DNA of 64,000 bases from contig JAJEKB010021106.1 of the NCBI GenBank assembly GCA_022393335.1, positions 835,335-899,334 of the forward strand, written 5' to 3'. Below the pieces are notes generated by a model. That model searched no databases, had not been told where the DNA came from, and worked only from the letters and a program-made list of their open reading frames with translations. A program made the position numbers and the translations under genes. Shown piece by piece: positions 45,496-58,582 of the stretch (its first letter is position 1; the number at the start of each line of letters is the position of its first letter). Source of the DNA: Macrotrachela quadricornifera (Eukaryota > Rotifera > Eurotatoria > Philodinida > Philodinidae).

Positions 45496-47850
45496 TTTTT
45501 CTAATGTTTATTTAATGATATTCCATTATGTGCCACTAGTGTAGGAAGCTTGATTATTTATTGAAACAAATTCTACAGTAAATGAGTTAAAAAATATTCT
45601 TGTCGCTAAGATCCAAACTTCTTTCTACTGTCCTTCGTTATAATGATACATTTGATTTTCTTCATTCATCTAACAATAAAATATTCATCTGTCAACTTAT
45701 TCTAAAATAATCATTTATTCGTTTATCCAGTATTAACTACTGTTGATCATACATACAATAGTGAAGTACATTGTAGTTGTTGGAATTCTAAAGCTAAAAA
45801 TATTTAAATGCAGATACATAAACAAATATTTCTCAAATGTCCATCACACTTAATAGTTTTGTTATTTATCCATTATACATATATATGAGAATATTCCAAA
45901 TAATTTAAATAATATCATTGATAAGACACATCGAATAGAAATGTTCTAAAACAAGTCAGGTAATTCCTATTTGTATATTGTTGATCTACTTCTGTAAATT
46001 TAACTGATATGTAATAGCGGGATAGATTTGTCCACTATTGATTATTAATATTCAGATATTTATCAAAACATGTCCACAGTATATAAATAACTTGTTTGAT
46101 AGTAGAATAAAACTCTCCATTATTCAATATATATTTTTTGACAGATTTTGTTTGTTTTAATATAATGTATTAGGAAGATTGAATAAAATAGAGTTTTCTT
46201 TCTCAAAAATCTATTCATTTTTCTCAATAAAGAATAAGTAGACTTTTTAATCAGCAAAACTAAACATTTTTACTACATTTTCATAATTCTTATTGTTTCC
46301 ACAAATCTGTTTAAAAAGATTTTTTTTTTTTGAATACTTACTTCTGAGACATTTTCTAATCGACACATTGATTTCGAACAAATTTTTTTATTCTAATGTT
46401 AAATTACACGATATAAATAATGTCAAGCTTATTTTTATTATTTGTTTTGGTACATGACTAATAAAGTGAATTGGACATCTTCGTAAGATATTTTCTCTTT
46501 TTATTATTTACCGTTCTTCTTTTTTTATTAAACACTAAATATTAAAATGTAAATGAGAGAGAAAATTCAATCGAAATGTATTCATCATTCTGAAATACTT
46601 CTTTCGTCAACGTGTTCATTAATATAAAATATTAGAATTAGAATTTTCTTTTTTAACTTAGATTCAATTATGAATGAGAGAAATTAATAAGGACAAAGAA
46701 TATCATATATCTTTATTTCCAGATCAAGAAATTTTAGATAAAATAAGAGAGAAAATTAGTCTTTTTAGTTGATGATTGTTTACTGTTATTCAAATAATTG
46801 TTAATTAATTATCTTTTATTATTTGTTTGAATTTAACAAGTTTTTGTAAATTAAATGTCAAAATATTTTCATTTTCAACTTGATTTTAATTAATCCATGA
46901 AATTTTCAACTAAATATCGATTGTTATAACGAACACAAATATAATAAAAATTTGCATTTTATTTATTCAGATTAGAATTCATTTGTTTATTATTGATAGA
47001 GATCTATTCGAGCATTGTTTAATAAACTGTATGCAGCACTTTATCGATTAATCACAATACATTAATCTATTCCATATTTAACTATCGGAGGTTCGCGAAA
47101 CAATAGAAATAACGGAGACGAAAATGACTATGAATCAGCATAAGAATTCTTCAACGTAGATGAAAGAACATGATGATAAACAAGAAATAAAGATAAACTC
47201 CGTCATTTCCTACATATATCGTCGAGAACATCTTAGATTTATTAAAAAATATTAGACTTAGTTAGATTGTTTCTGTTCATTGAGAGAAGATCATCATACT
47301 TTTATTCAATTGTTAATTGTTGAGTATGTCATTACTTTTATAGATAACAAATTTCCATATATCTCTAAACACATATTGTACTACCTATTTATTTGCTTAA
47401 CATCGATAACAAAAACATCATTATTATTTTCTTTTCGTAAATCTAACGTTAATTATATCTTATAGATGAGAAAAAGATTTTTTTGCTTAATGTGAAACCT
47501 TTTCTTTATTCTAATTGTTAATAATGATTCAACATAACAACTTCATCTTTCGATGGTTGAACAACAACAACAACAACAACAACACACAAATCATATCCTA
47601 ATATTGATAGGATTCAATTTACAATAATAAAATCAATTGTAATATGACTAAACCTATTTAGTTAAACAATTATTCTCTTATATTAAATTCTCAATTAATC
47701 GACAAATTAAATAACATTTATTGAATATCAACAGGAATTTTAAATTCTAAAAGGAAATAAGTTTTATGAATTAATCTCTGTGATTTATTATCAATAAACG
47801 AAAGCAAACTGTTTAGTGAACAATTAAGCAGAACAGTTAGTCTTCCATTA
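45496..47850. other. Very AT-rich, no supported gene
   Basis: A short coding-like string (EINKDKEYHISLFPDQEILD) is visible near 46680-46760, and a CAA run at 47560-47590. Nothing forms a gene model. Confidence 0.4.
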
Positions 47851-47854
47851 TTAA

Positions 47855-48881
47855 CCCTTTACCCCTCAAAGTCCACCACAGTGAACATTGGTATATGCAC
47901 TACTGAAAAAAATTGGACCGTACAATCCAAAACGAACTTTATATTGGTTGTAGAGAACTTCATAAGCTCTCGATTGGTACTTTAAAAAAAAACTTTTCTA
48001 TGTAGCGTATGATCGAGATAGTTAGAATAAAAAAGTATGAATTTTCGAATTGTCCAACTTTTCTTTCATAATCCTACATTAACAAAGATTATGAATAACT
48101 TGAGGGTCTTGGAACTGATATCTGTACGATAGATGCTCATGAGTTGCACGAAGTACTTTACAAAAATTGTGAATAAAATGCTAGATCAGAATTCTTATGA
48201 GTTTGGAATGTCCATTCCGGTGGACATTGGGGAGAAGTGGCATGAAAATGGTCATTTTCAATAAACGACACAACTCATCTATACGCATAGAAACGATTTT
48301 ATTTTAACGACTAATAATGTTTTTGACAAATGAGAACATTAATTAGAGGATATCAGACTTTCAACTTAATTTCTTTCGAACTTTCGAGGAAGACAGCTCG
48401 CTCCTCTTATCAAACGATAAAAGGAAAAATTCAGTATTAATGACAACTTCAGTTCGAGCCATATAACTCATGATGCCTCTCGTCTATGATGCTCCAAACA
48501 AATCATATGTGCGCAACTTCAATCAAAATATAATAAGTCATTTAATGGTATGAACGATACTCTTCTCACTAAATTTACCATCAACTCTGCATACATCCTT
48601 CAGTTATTTGGATACAGGACTTCCTAACTTCAAAAACTTCCAACAAAATAGAAGTGACGATGAACTTCTTGAGTATTAACCATATTTCTTTAGAAATAGA
48701 AAACTATAAGAAAGGCCAATTTTAAGTCGCTCCCCCCCCTCCCAATCTCGTACTGTACTGCGTACAAACAACTTTATGTTTTGCCTATTATAGCATAAGC
48801 ATACTGATGATTATCAGTCATAAAATGAATGATTGGCTTATTCATAGCTCTTTGAAAACTCTCGTGGGGGGGGGTAAACGG
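47855..48881. mobile_element. TTAA-flanked piggyBac-like MITE
   Basis: TTAA at 47851-47854 and 48882-48885 bracket a 1027-bp segment with ends CCCTTTACCCCTC and, on the opposite strand, CCGTTTACCCCCCCCCC. Base composition inside is less AT-rich than the surroundings. The interior has a GGTGGACATTGGGG motif against GTCCACCACAGTGAAC near the start. There is no transposase frame. Confidence 0.72.
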
Positions 48882-48885
48882 TTAA

Positions 48886-50411
48886 GAATTAATTCTTGAA
48901 TTATCTATATTGATCTTGATGATAAATACAAACAAGAAATTGATTTAGTAATTCTATAGACAAAACGAACAACTAACAAATCTTTCAAGAAATCAGAATT
49001 CTAACGAGTTCATTTTCTAGATGGAAATATGGACCTATATTAAACTTTAGAAAAACCAAAAGAGCACCAATTGCATTAAATTAAGGCAATTCAATTTAAG
49101 TAAATACTGTTTTCATTATTTAAACTATAGATCATTAGCAACGGTTGATGTTTTATACAAAATTTATTTAAAAAAAACGGAGAGAATACTTTTAAAATGT
49201 TATTGGTACATTTTATCGGTAACTCACTGTAATTATCAGTACTATCTCCAGCTAACAATTGAAAGATAAAAGATACCACTAATAAATAGGATTACGAAAG
49301 GTCATAACACCACCTTGAGATAGTCTTTGAAAAGTTACACAGACTACCGCTAGATAGTCCTCAATAAGTTATTAATATTACTGCTACTTACCTCGAAATA
49401 TATATGAATGCCACCACCCTCAGATACTCAAAAAGATGGAAAAAGAAAGTTAGAAATGCTATCAAAACATTTGGAACAATCAACGACAGTTGAAAATAAC
49501 TTGTTATATTATATATTAACAAAATTGTTAAAACATAGATTTTGAACTCTAGTTTGTCTCTGACGTCAATCTTGGTTCACTTCATATTAACATTTTTATT
49601 CTACGATTTCATATAACATTCAATACTCTATATAAATATTATTTATCATTTATTGATAATAGAATTAATTATTTTTCTAAACAATTTACTTATTTATTGA
49701 ATTTAATTCAATAAAAATATCATTATATCATTGAATTATTCATTTCTATCAGTATATCATATTACTTTCCAATTAGATATTCATCTTTTTCATAATACAC
49801 AAAACTTCAGAGAATATTTCAATGATTGAAATAATAGACGAATCTTTTATCAATATGAATAAATGGTCAGATTGATATTGGACAAATCAAGATACTTGTG
49901 CATGTTCGTCTTATTCATTATTAACTACAACAATTAATCTTTATGTTTGTTTTTTAACAAAAAAAAAGAAGATGGATTTTCAATGTTCAATTAATAATAA
50001 TATTAATCAAAGTGAAATATGTTCAAATGATAATCATGGGACATATTTTAATCAATATGAAATATAAGATAACATGATTTTGTTTAAAAACATTTTTTTT
50101 CCCAAACATATGAAATAATGAAAATAAAATGAATCATATCGTTGAATAAAAATATTCATTTTATTATTAAAGTAAAACAGAATAATTTTTCTATCTGATC
50201 TCCAACTTTTAAAAGAAACTCTAGAAGTCAACAATTGCATTACTACTAGAATGGACGTATACCTTTCATATTGCATGCGTTCAACTTATTATTTAACTAT
50301 TCTACAAAATATGCATAAACCCAATCACTATTTATATATAAAGATATTCTTCTCTTGTTTATCCTATTAAATATATTATTATCTATCTCATTAGAATTCT
50401 AATTTTGTTTC
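48886..50411. other. AT-rich, no supported gene
   Basis: One 31-codon frame at 49971-50069 (MDFQCSINNNINQSEICSND, NHGTYF) is coding-like and Cys-containing but isolated. Confidence 0.4.
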
Positions 50412-50576
50412 ATGACGAAATACGATCTTTATCTATGTCAACAACAAATTGAACAAGAACGTATCAATAATTATTTTTATTTAAATAAGAATATTTTTCT
50501 GATAAAAGTAGATATGAACAATGGAAGTCAAGATTTTGAAAAAGAGTGCAAATTGTTTAAGAACTTCAATATGTAA
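50412..50576 (+). pseudogene. Coding-like 54-codon island, unidentified
   Basis: It reads MTKYDLYLCQQQIEQERINN, then NIFLIKVDMNNGSQDFEKEC and KLFKNFNM, then stops. The amino-acid mix stands out from the background. No neighbours, splice sites or family were recognised. Confidence 0.3.
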
Positions 50577-52534
50577 ATATTGAATTTGTTCTTATGATCG
50601 CGATATAGGGAATGTTATTGAAATAACAAATCTATTTTATTCTATTCTTGATTATTATATTCTAACAAACATTAATATCTCTAATAAACTGTATTGAAGT
50701 TATAAGAAGTTTTATCTTAAATAGAATTCGAATTATTAAAACGATTATTAATAGGATTTTATTTTTAATTATAAATAATGATTGATTTTAAATCGTTTAG
50801 TTTTCAATCTTTAACATTATTCAATGATTTTTCTTATTTCATTTTGTTTAATAACGAATCTCAATTTCTATCTATTAAAAAAATAGAAAAAGAAATTTAT
50901 CTTGATAACGAAGAAAATAATATTAATAGTCAAATGGAGAAATATTTGCTCTTATATGAATAATGATTCTTCCAAATACTCTTCAATGGAATTTATCTAT
51001 ATTTATTTAATGAAAATAATAATGAAGAATATTGTTTGGTATTGATCTATTATTTGAATTAATGAATAGTTTTCTATTCACTTAAATCATAATTATAATA
51101 TAAACTCAAGAAAACAAATAAACGAATTATTATTGAAAGAACAAATGTTAATAACATAGAAATGTCTTCTTCTTATTGGACGATCATACGTGATGATTAG
51201 TTTTTGAGATTTCATATTTAATAATATATCATTGACATCATCTATCTATGAAATCAATTAGTAGTTTATGGTTATTATATGAATAATTCAAACTAGATTT
51301 CCAATCCATTCAAAATTGGACAAATCTCTATCTTGGATATAACGTTCTAGTTAAACTATTATCTAACGTTTTAAAACTAGTCTGACCTTTCAAACATCTA
51401 CTGTACAATGATGAACAAATTTGTAATGGATGAAAATCTATATTTTAATACTTAACGTTAAGTTAACTAAAATATAGTTTATTCACGTACTATAGATGAT
51501 TAATTGCATTAAATCATATATAGAACGAGAAAAACAAATATTTACTTTGCGAACTTTATCAAAATTGTACCAGAACTAAAACACGATCGTCTTACTTAAT
51601 TTATAAGATATATATGAATGAGAGGCCACATTATCAAGATTAACATATAGACATAGACCCACAGACAGACGAATTCATTTATTTCTTATGACTCTTACAC
51701 TACAGTCTAGAGAAGAAGGATATATGAAGATCATCCTCAACATTGCCCATAAAAATCTATGAAAAGTATCTTTGTTTATCAAAGTCAATTTTTTTCATGT
51801 ATCTCAACAACCAAAACTTACTCTACCCATATTCTTACATAATCATTTTTCGTGTCGTTGATATGTGATCATTTTCATTACAGTTATTAGAGCATCCTAT
51901 GGGAACTATGGCACAAATGTCCATGTATGATTCTATTACATAATCTATCAATATATTATATATATCTATTGTTTAACTAGTTGAAGAAAACTTTTCTTGA
52001 TATACATAAACGTTTGACCGATCAGATATGAATGGCCATATTAAACAATTATTTATTGTTGTTGTTGTTGTTGGAATGAATGTCCGAACAAACTATTGCT
52101 TCATTAGAAAACGAATTCCAAGGCAAACAAAATCAAATATAAATAATTTATGTAAAACAGTGATGACCATTTAAACGATTTATATTAACTTACTTACTAG
52201 AGGAAACAAACCAACGAATGGTTCAATCAGCAATTCAAACTAATATGAGTATCCATATTGAATGTGTCAATAGATACTCAGATTATCAGTCATAACAATT
52301 TCGATTGCCATTAGAAAGTTTACATGACCAACATTCAAAAATCATTCATGTTTTCCTTCAGAAAAAAGAAACAGCAAGTATTAATTAGAGAAGTAAAACA
52401 ATTATCCATCATCTACATTTCGTACTAATATATTTTAGATACATCATACTTAATAGCAGTTAATCGATCAAGAGATGATATTTAACATTTCTATGAACTA
52501 CAATTCAAATGATGATAACATAGAAAAATAAAAT
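50577..52534. other. AT-rich, decayed, no supported gene
   Basis: Fragments such as ETNQRMVQSAIQTNMSIHIE (about 52200-52280) look like former coding sequence but are broken by stops. The 61-codon frame at 50778-50963 has no distinguishing feature. Confidence 0.4.
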
Positions 52535-52804
52535 AATCGGATAATTATTGTTACGTATAGTAATAAAGATAATGTTATTCTTTATTTCAATGATAGCTAT
52601 GAAAATTTGACTAGTCAAATAATCTCTAAAACAGATCTTAGACCCGATATCAGTAGTAGTTGCTCATATGAATGCATCCTCATCCTCTTGATATTTACTC
52701 TTGAAAATTTTCAATCTAAAATTAAAAATGACTTTATGTTAATAGAACAATTCTTTCTTCTAATATCGAAACTATTTTCTTTAAGAAATTATATTTTAGA
52801 TTAA
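52535..52804 (+). pseudogene. Coding-like island, unidentified
   Basis: The frame reads NRIIIVTYSNKDNVILYFND, SYENLTSQIISKTDLRPDIS and SSCSYECILILLIFTLENFQ, then KIKNDFMLIEQFFLLISKLF before a stop. It is open over 89 codons with mixed composition. No start, domain or adjoining exon was recognised. Confidence 0.32.
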
Positions 52805-53775
52805 TTCGAACTTTGTTTTCTTTCTAAGAGTATTATTTATTTTACTATGTTTTTATCATCTCATTTATATCATCCTTTTTAATCTTGTGTTCAACCTACC
52901 AAAAAACAAATAAAAGCATAGAAAATTCTGCTACTAACTCATAAGTTTTTATTGATTCGAAATCTATTCTATCAATTGTGAAACAAGAACTTATTAGATT
53001 GTCATGATGACTAAATGAATCAATAGATAGAAATCTAACGATAGTTGGACTATCATTTAACACGTCTGTCTGATATAATCAATTGTTATGTGACTATATA
53101 CAGACAATCCTCCCCTTAATCTTTAAATAAAACGATTTATTTATTCGAATGTGTTAAAATATTAATTCAATTATATTTAAATTCCAGATCTAGTCAATCG
53201 GAGTCAAAGGTCGGTAATCACACTATCCTAAAAATATCGGATAAAACAAAGACTAGAATTTTTTGTCAAGTTTTTTGATCATCAAATTTGTAAATGAAGA
53301 ATTTTTCTATTATAGTCTATTAGTGTAAGTAAAGGTAAAGATATGTGCGAGTTACACATTTTAGCCGTCGAGGTGTTCCGTTAACAATCTTTTTAATCCT
53401 ATATCAATCATAAATGTGTTTATTTAAATATAAAGTAAATGATTCGAAAAGAATTCATATTAAGTTAAATAATTCTATAGATTAGTTTAATCAAAAGATA
53501 AATAACATTAATTGAAATATATTCAATTTATTGATCTTCTCTATGGAACTTACTCTTTTCAATAAAAAAAGAATGATAAACTATTAGATGAATTAAAAAA
53601 AAAACAAAGTTGATTTAAATGGATAAATGAAATTCATTAACGTTTATCTTCTCGCTACCGTCGATTTATTCTGTTAATGCCCTTTTAATTCTTTTTCTTT
53701 AATTCGATCAATTGTATCACGTTCAAGATGAGTCATATCTTTCGTTCTCAATCATCTTTTACTACTGTTTCTACA

Positions 53776-53807
<32 letters not shown>

Positions 53808-54054
53808 TGATTAATTGTAAACTAGTAAGGAGGATGACTACTCTATTCTCTCATCATTGTGACAATTAAACTTTCTTGATTAATTTTATTCGAAATAAAA
53901 ATAAGAAGTTTTAAGAAGTAAAAATCTTATTACATGTTGATTGTTTTTTTAGTTATTCATCGAAAGTTTTTGTTTTTTTAAATATAAATTTTTATTGTTT
54001 ATAAAAAAGAGAGAAAAAAGACATTATTTGTGTCATACTTGTTACAAGCATCAA
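52805..54054. other. AT-rich, no supported gene
   Basis: A (TA)n run lies at about 53779-53801. Nothing else is recognised. Confidence 0.45.
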
Positions 54055-54382
54055 CTACCCACGAAAAAAATTTTCGAGTAAAAACCGCGGTTAACCGCGG
54101 TATTTTTTCGAAAAATACCGCGGTTTTAATAAACCGCGAAAGTCAGACCATTTATGCGTCTTTTAAAAACCGGTCAAAACCGCGGTTCGTAAATACTGCG
54201 GTGACAAGAGGAACAACCGCGGTTACACTTACAAAAACTTGGTACAAACCGCGGTTTTCTGTACCGTCACCGCGGTATTTACGAACCGCGGTTTTGACCG
54301 GTTTTTAAAAGACGCATAAATGGTCTGACTTTCGCGGTTTATTAAAACCGCGGTTTTTTTTTAAGAATTTTTTCGTGGGTAG
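54055..54382. repeat. CCGCGG-studded palindromic element (MITE-like hairpin)
   Basis: The 328-bp element starts CTACCCACGAAAAAAATT and ends with the near-complement AATTTTTTCGTGGGTAG. The arms are almost fully complementary: CTTTCGCGGTTTATTAAAAC, GACCATTTATGCGTCTTTTA and AACCGGTCAAAACCGCGG appear on both sides in inverse order. About eight CCGCGG sites, mostly as AACCGCGGTT or AACCGCGGTA, are spaced through it, in DNA that otherwise has almost no such sites. A 92-codon frame across it is a by-product. No convincing target duplication is seen. Confidence 0.87.
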
Positions 54383-55261
54383 ATGACAAAGAAGGAGAGA
54401 ATAGAGTGAGAACTTTAAAAGATTAAACATAAAATATATTGATTTGTTCTGTTTAGATTTTATTCTCTTTGTTTATTGAAAACGATTTAATCTCATTATC
54501 TATTGTCATTAAATTAATATGAATTAAATTTTCAGTTAAACAAAAAAAAGTCAATCAATGAATCGAAGACGGTTAGATAGATATAGAATTAAAAATAATA
54601 TTTTGCTTTTAATAAAAATAGTTCGTTAATATAGCATGTATAAACAAACATTTCATCACATATATCTTTAATTAACAGCAAATAACAAATTATGAAACTA
54701 TTCACTTTTAACAAAATGATTAACAAACATAGATGTAGACTAGTTTTTCCAAATATTAATTATGACTTCAAGTAAGAAAAACAAAGGGAATTTCTTTATA
54801 AAGATATTTTCGTTTTTTTTTTTTTTGTTAAATAATGACATTATTTATTCTTATCTACGTAGATCATCAAACTAAACGTACGCAGAACTCTATATCAACC
54901 TAAACGGAACAATTCTTTATACCGTATAAAATCTAACAACTATTTATAAAATTTTTTATATTTCGATTAAGTAATAGTGATACATTAGAAAAGTTAGCAC
55001 TGCATTTTAATTCCACACTATCCGCCGAATTGCTTCAATTAAATAAACTGAATACAAGAGTATGCTCTTTCGTGGACAACGTTTCTTTTCATTTATTTTA
55101 TATTTCTATATAAAAAACAATTATTATTTCGAGATATCTAATGAAAATTCATCAAAAATAAGTCCAATAAAGATCAACAACAATCAGCTACTTATTCTAT
55201 TCTACTATCACCTCATCCTGTACATTGTCTCGTTCATCATTAAGAAAAGCTAAATATTGAG
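54383..55261. other. AT-rich, no supported gene
   Basis: Only chance frames are present. Confidence 0.4.
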
Positions 55262-55672
55262 ATGCATTTATTTGTTCTTCCAGATGAAACTCATTATGTA
55301 GATGAAGAATATTTCCAACGTTTTATTAAACTTTATGTACAATTAATGACTGAAGATCGTGTAAGTACTTTTGTTTTATTTTTGAAATTCTACATACAAA
55401 AAATATTTTTGCTTCTCAACATCAAACAAAAACTAATGGAAATATTTTATTAAATTAAATGCACTTATATAATAAGAATAAGAATTTTTCTTTTTATAAA
55501 AAATTCTATTCAATATTTGTTAATATATTCATTTTAGCGAAGTATTGCTGACAGTTTACTTGTTACATCTAATGCAGTCATATTTTATTCAGATGTACTT
55601 TATCCATTGATTAAAGAACATGGAGTTGATAATACGGGGTTTGTTGAATATTTTATTTTATTATTAGAATAA
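55262..55672 (+). pseudogene. Two-exon coding-like island, unidentified
   Basis: Exon-like 55262-55360 reads MHLFVLPDETHYVDEEYFQR, FIKLYVQLMTEDR, ending at a consensus donor (CGT|GTAAGT). After TCATTTTAG (55537) the frame RSIADSLLVTSNAVIFYSDV, LYPLIKEHGVDNTG is open to 55672. The intron would be 177 bp. The pieces join in frame and look like true protein, but the downstream part is lost and no family is recognised. Confidence 0.4.
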
Positions 55673-56087
55673 ATCAAATAGAAATAAGTTCTTTATATTT
55701 TAAATAAGAAGAAAACTAATATCACTTATGTTATTTTAAGACATGTTAATCATAAGTATACTGATAACAAATATACTGTGAGAATAAAAAAGAAAAGAAA
55801 TATTTTCTTTTTCTTCATTTTGATCCCTATGAATTTCGATTGTTAAAATCACTAATTTTAATAAGAAAAAAAAGAAAAGCTAAAGTGTACATATTTTGAG
55901 GGAGGGGGAGGACTGACCCTCCCCTATCATTGAAACAAAACTTCCTGAAAAGAGACACAGCGGGAAAATTTTCGTACTAACAAAACCTATTTCCTACACC
56001 ATGATGGACTTTTTCTCTCGTTAGAAAAGTTCTGACTACGGGGACTGGCTGATTTCTAAAGTTGAATTAATTTATCTTTCGAATAGA

Positions 56088-56525
56088 TTTACTTGCCGGT
56101 ATTGCCCTCTAGATGAAGATTTTGCATTGTACGATTATGAAGCAACTTATCGGTAGAAAAAAGATATTTTCTTCTAATTTCCCTTTATTTTATTTAAATA
56201 AATGATGAAGAATTTCCACATTCATCATTAAAAACAAAATTAAATACAGATGATAAACAACAAATTCATGATTTAATGATATCATTATTAGATAAAATTA
56301 ATAAAGAATTAAATTCTTCATTATCATATGATTCATATTGTATGTTAATTAATGCATCATTAACACTTTAACATAAAAAATCTAAAAAATTCTTCAGATA
56401 ATCATTTTGATGATAATGCATTTCTTCCAATATCAATAAATGAAATATCTTTTGATAATTTATTTCAATCACTTGATGATTATAAACAATCTATTCGAAT
56501 ATTATTTAATGATAATGATAAATAA
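56088..56525 (+). pseudogene. Frameshifted coding-like island, unidentified
   Basis: Three pieces are readable: FTCRYCPLDEDFALYDYEAT after an AATAG acceptor-like site (56088 on); NDEEFPHSSLKTKLNTDDKQ, QIHDLMISLLDKINKELNSS (56201-56371); and, one frame over, NHFDDNAFLPISINEISFDN, LFQSLDDYKQSIRILFND (56400-56525). They lie in order on one strand, 400 bp after the previous island, and plausibly belong to the same dead gene. A later string (LENCVPLLDRFNKRFREIYR, about 56725-56785) recalls the PLLNRFEK motif of RNF213-type proteins. Confidence 0.38.
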
Positions 56526-56668
56526 AAATGTAAATAGAAATTTTAATCGTATACCATCACGTAAGTTAGATTTTTTAATATTTTATATTATAGAAATTTC
56601 TTATGTTTTTTATTGGTCACGATTTCGTCATGCTATAAGAATAAAAAGTAAGTTTACTTTGCTAACTA

Positions 56669-56699
<31 letters not shown>

Positions 56700-58426
56700 T
56701 TATTTATGATAGAAGGATGTCATTTGGAAAATTGTGTACCACTACTTGATCGATTTAATAAACGTTTTCGTGAAATTTATCGGAAGATTTATTTTTAATA
56801 AAAGGAAAAGATTTGCATTTTTTTCTTTTGTTTATATTGAATTATTATATAAATAACAAGAAAATTCTTCTGCATCACACGTCATCATATTGAAATTCCT
56901 TATTATTTATCTATAAAAACAAGTGTATATGCGCACATGATATACCATCATGAAATAAAAAACAATAGTGAAAAAACTGGTGTCAATATGTTTATGGAAC
57001 AAATATTCATTCTGTCTACCTAAACAAAAGTAAGATATTCATTTGTAGATACTCGAAATTTTAATCATATATTTCGCAACGTTTAGAAAACAAAACAAAA
57101 CCAGTTTCAATCAAAAATTCTAAAAGAACATAAATATCCTTTTCTGTTTGAACTTCTATGATTTTGAAAAGATTTTTTAAGTATAAAGTAGAAAATTTCT
57201 CTTTAGATTTATGCTTAATACATTACAATTGACATTGACTTCATCGAAATCGAATTTAGATGACCGAGTGTCTCTTTGGCATTCGTTAGAATATTTTTGT
57301 CGATACGAAAAATAAAGTAGATAGCTTTTTATGATGAAAAATTTTCTATTCAATCAGTTTTAAATAAAGTCTTGAATATGTTGAAAAATACTTTTAAAAG
57401 AGAGTATTAACGTGTGAATCGATCAGCTTCATCGAAACTAAAACATATCCGATTAGTTTTTTCCAAAACAATCGAAATATATTTAGAAAGGAATAAGGGA
57501 AGAATTCAAAGAAATAGAAATAAAGAAAGGAAACATACCTAAACACTATCAAAACGTGAACTTTTAGAAAATAACAAGATGAACATAAATCATACATAGG
57601 AAAGGAGAAAACGATAACAGAGGAAAATGAAGACTAATACTAATAGATATAGAATTTGAACATTCGTTGTTAGATAGAGGATCGATGGAAATTTATATCG
57701 AAATGAAAAGTTAAATATTTCCTAAGACAATCAATCAGATTTTTAGAACAACAATGTCTAATTCATTTGATTAAGTATATCTTCAATTTAATTCGAAGAA
57801 AAATTAATATCTCACGAAGGAAACATTCTGTTTGGACGAAACTTGAACAAAAATTTTCAGACCTACTAAACTCATCTCCGGACACATTTTCTAATCTAGT
57901 CTTACAATAAATATCCAAGAAAGTGTCAACAAATCAATAGAATAGTCTTGATTATCTAACAAAAAGTTAATAATATCTAAAAATTGAAAATCCATCTAAC
58001 CAAAAAAAAATGTTCTTTCAAATAATCATATCGATATCCTCGAAAACTTTTAAAGTATTTTATTTTTCATCTATATATATATCTCCTATCATCCATTCTC
58101 TTTCTAATATTCAATACCTATCAAGTTATTCAACAAACAATTGAATCCTTTCTATTTTTAAATCAATAATAGAAGTCTATGAGATAATCATTTATTATTT
58201 CGATCTCAAATACTCATTTGGAAATATTCATTTCAGACAAAATATATATAAATATCTAATCGTACTTCAAGTAGATTTCTATCCTCATGCAGATAATATA
58301 TCATTTAAACGAAAGCATGCATCGAAATTTTTAAAATTATTTTTCACAACTCTTAAGGATTAAAAGTTTATGGAATTTTCTCTCTCACACATTCACATTT
58401 ATGAATTTCTCTCTCTCGATGACTGA
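56526..58426. other. AT-rich, no supported gene
   Basis: A (TA)n run lies near 56670-56690. No other structure is recognised. Confidence 0.4.
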
Positions 58427-58582
58427 CTTGAAAGTCAAAGAACAGATGTTCATCAGAATTGTCCTGATGAAGTGTCATGTCGACTAACTGTCTGTCAAGA
58501 AAAAAACTGTCGACGAATAACATATTTCCTACCTCAAGAATTTCTTTATTTTCTATTCTTTAGTCTTGAAATTATTTTTTAA
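58427..58582 (+). pseudogene. Cysteine-rich coding-like island
   Basis: The frame LESQRTDVHQNCPDEVSCRL, TVCQEKNCRRITYFLPQEFL runs to a stop at 58582. Four cysteines (C-P-D-E-V-S-C...C-x4-C) suggest an extracellular, disulfide-bonded domain. There is no start codon and no partner exon. Confidence 0.3.

Noticed and set aside
54030..54308. 92-codon plus-strand ORF
   Set aside because: It runs through the CCGCGG palindrome; its repeated residues (TAV, NRG) merely translate the inverted repeat.
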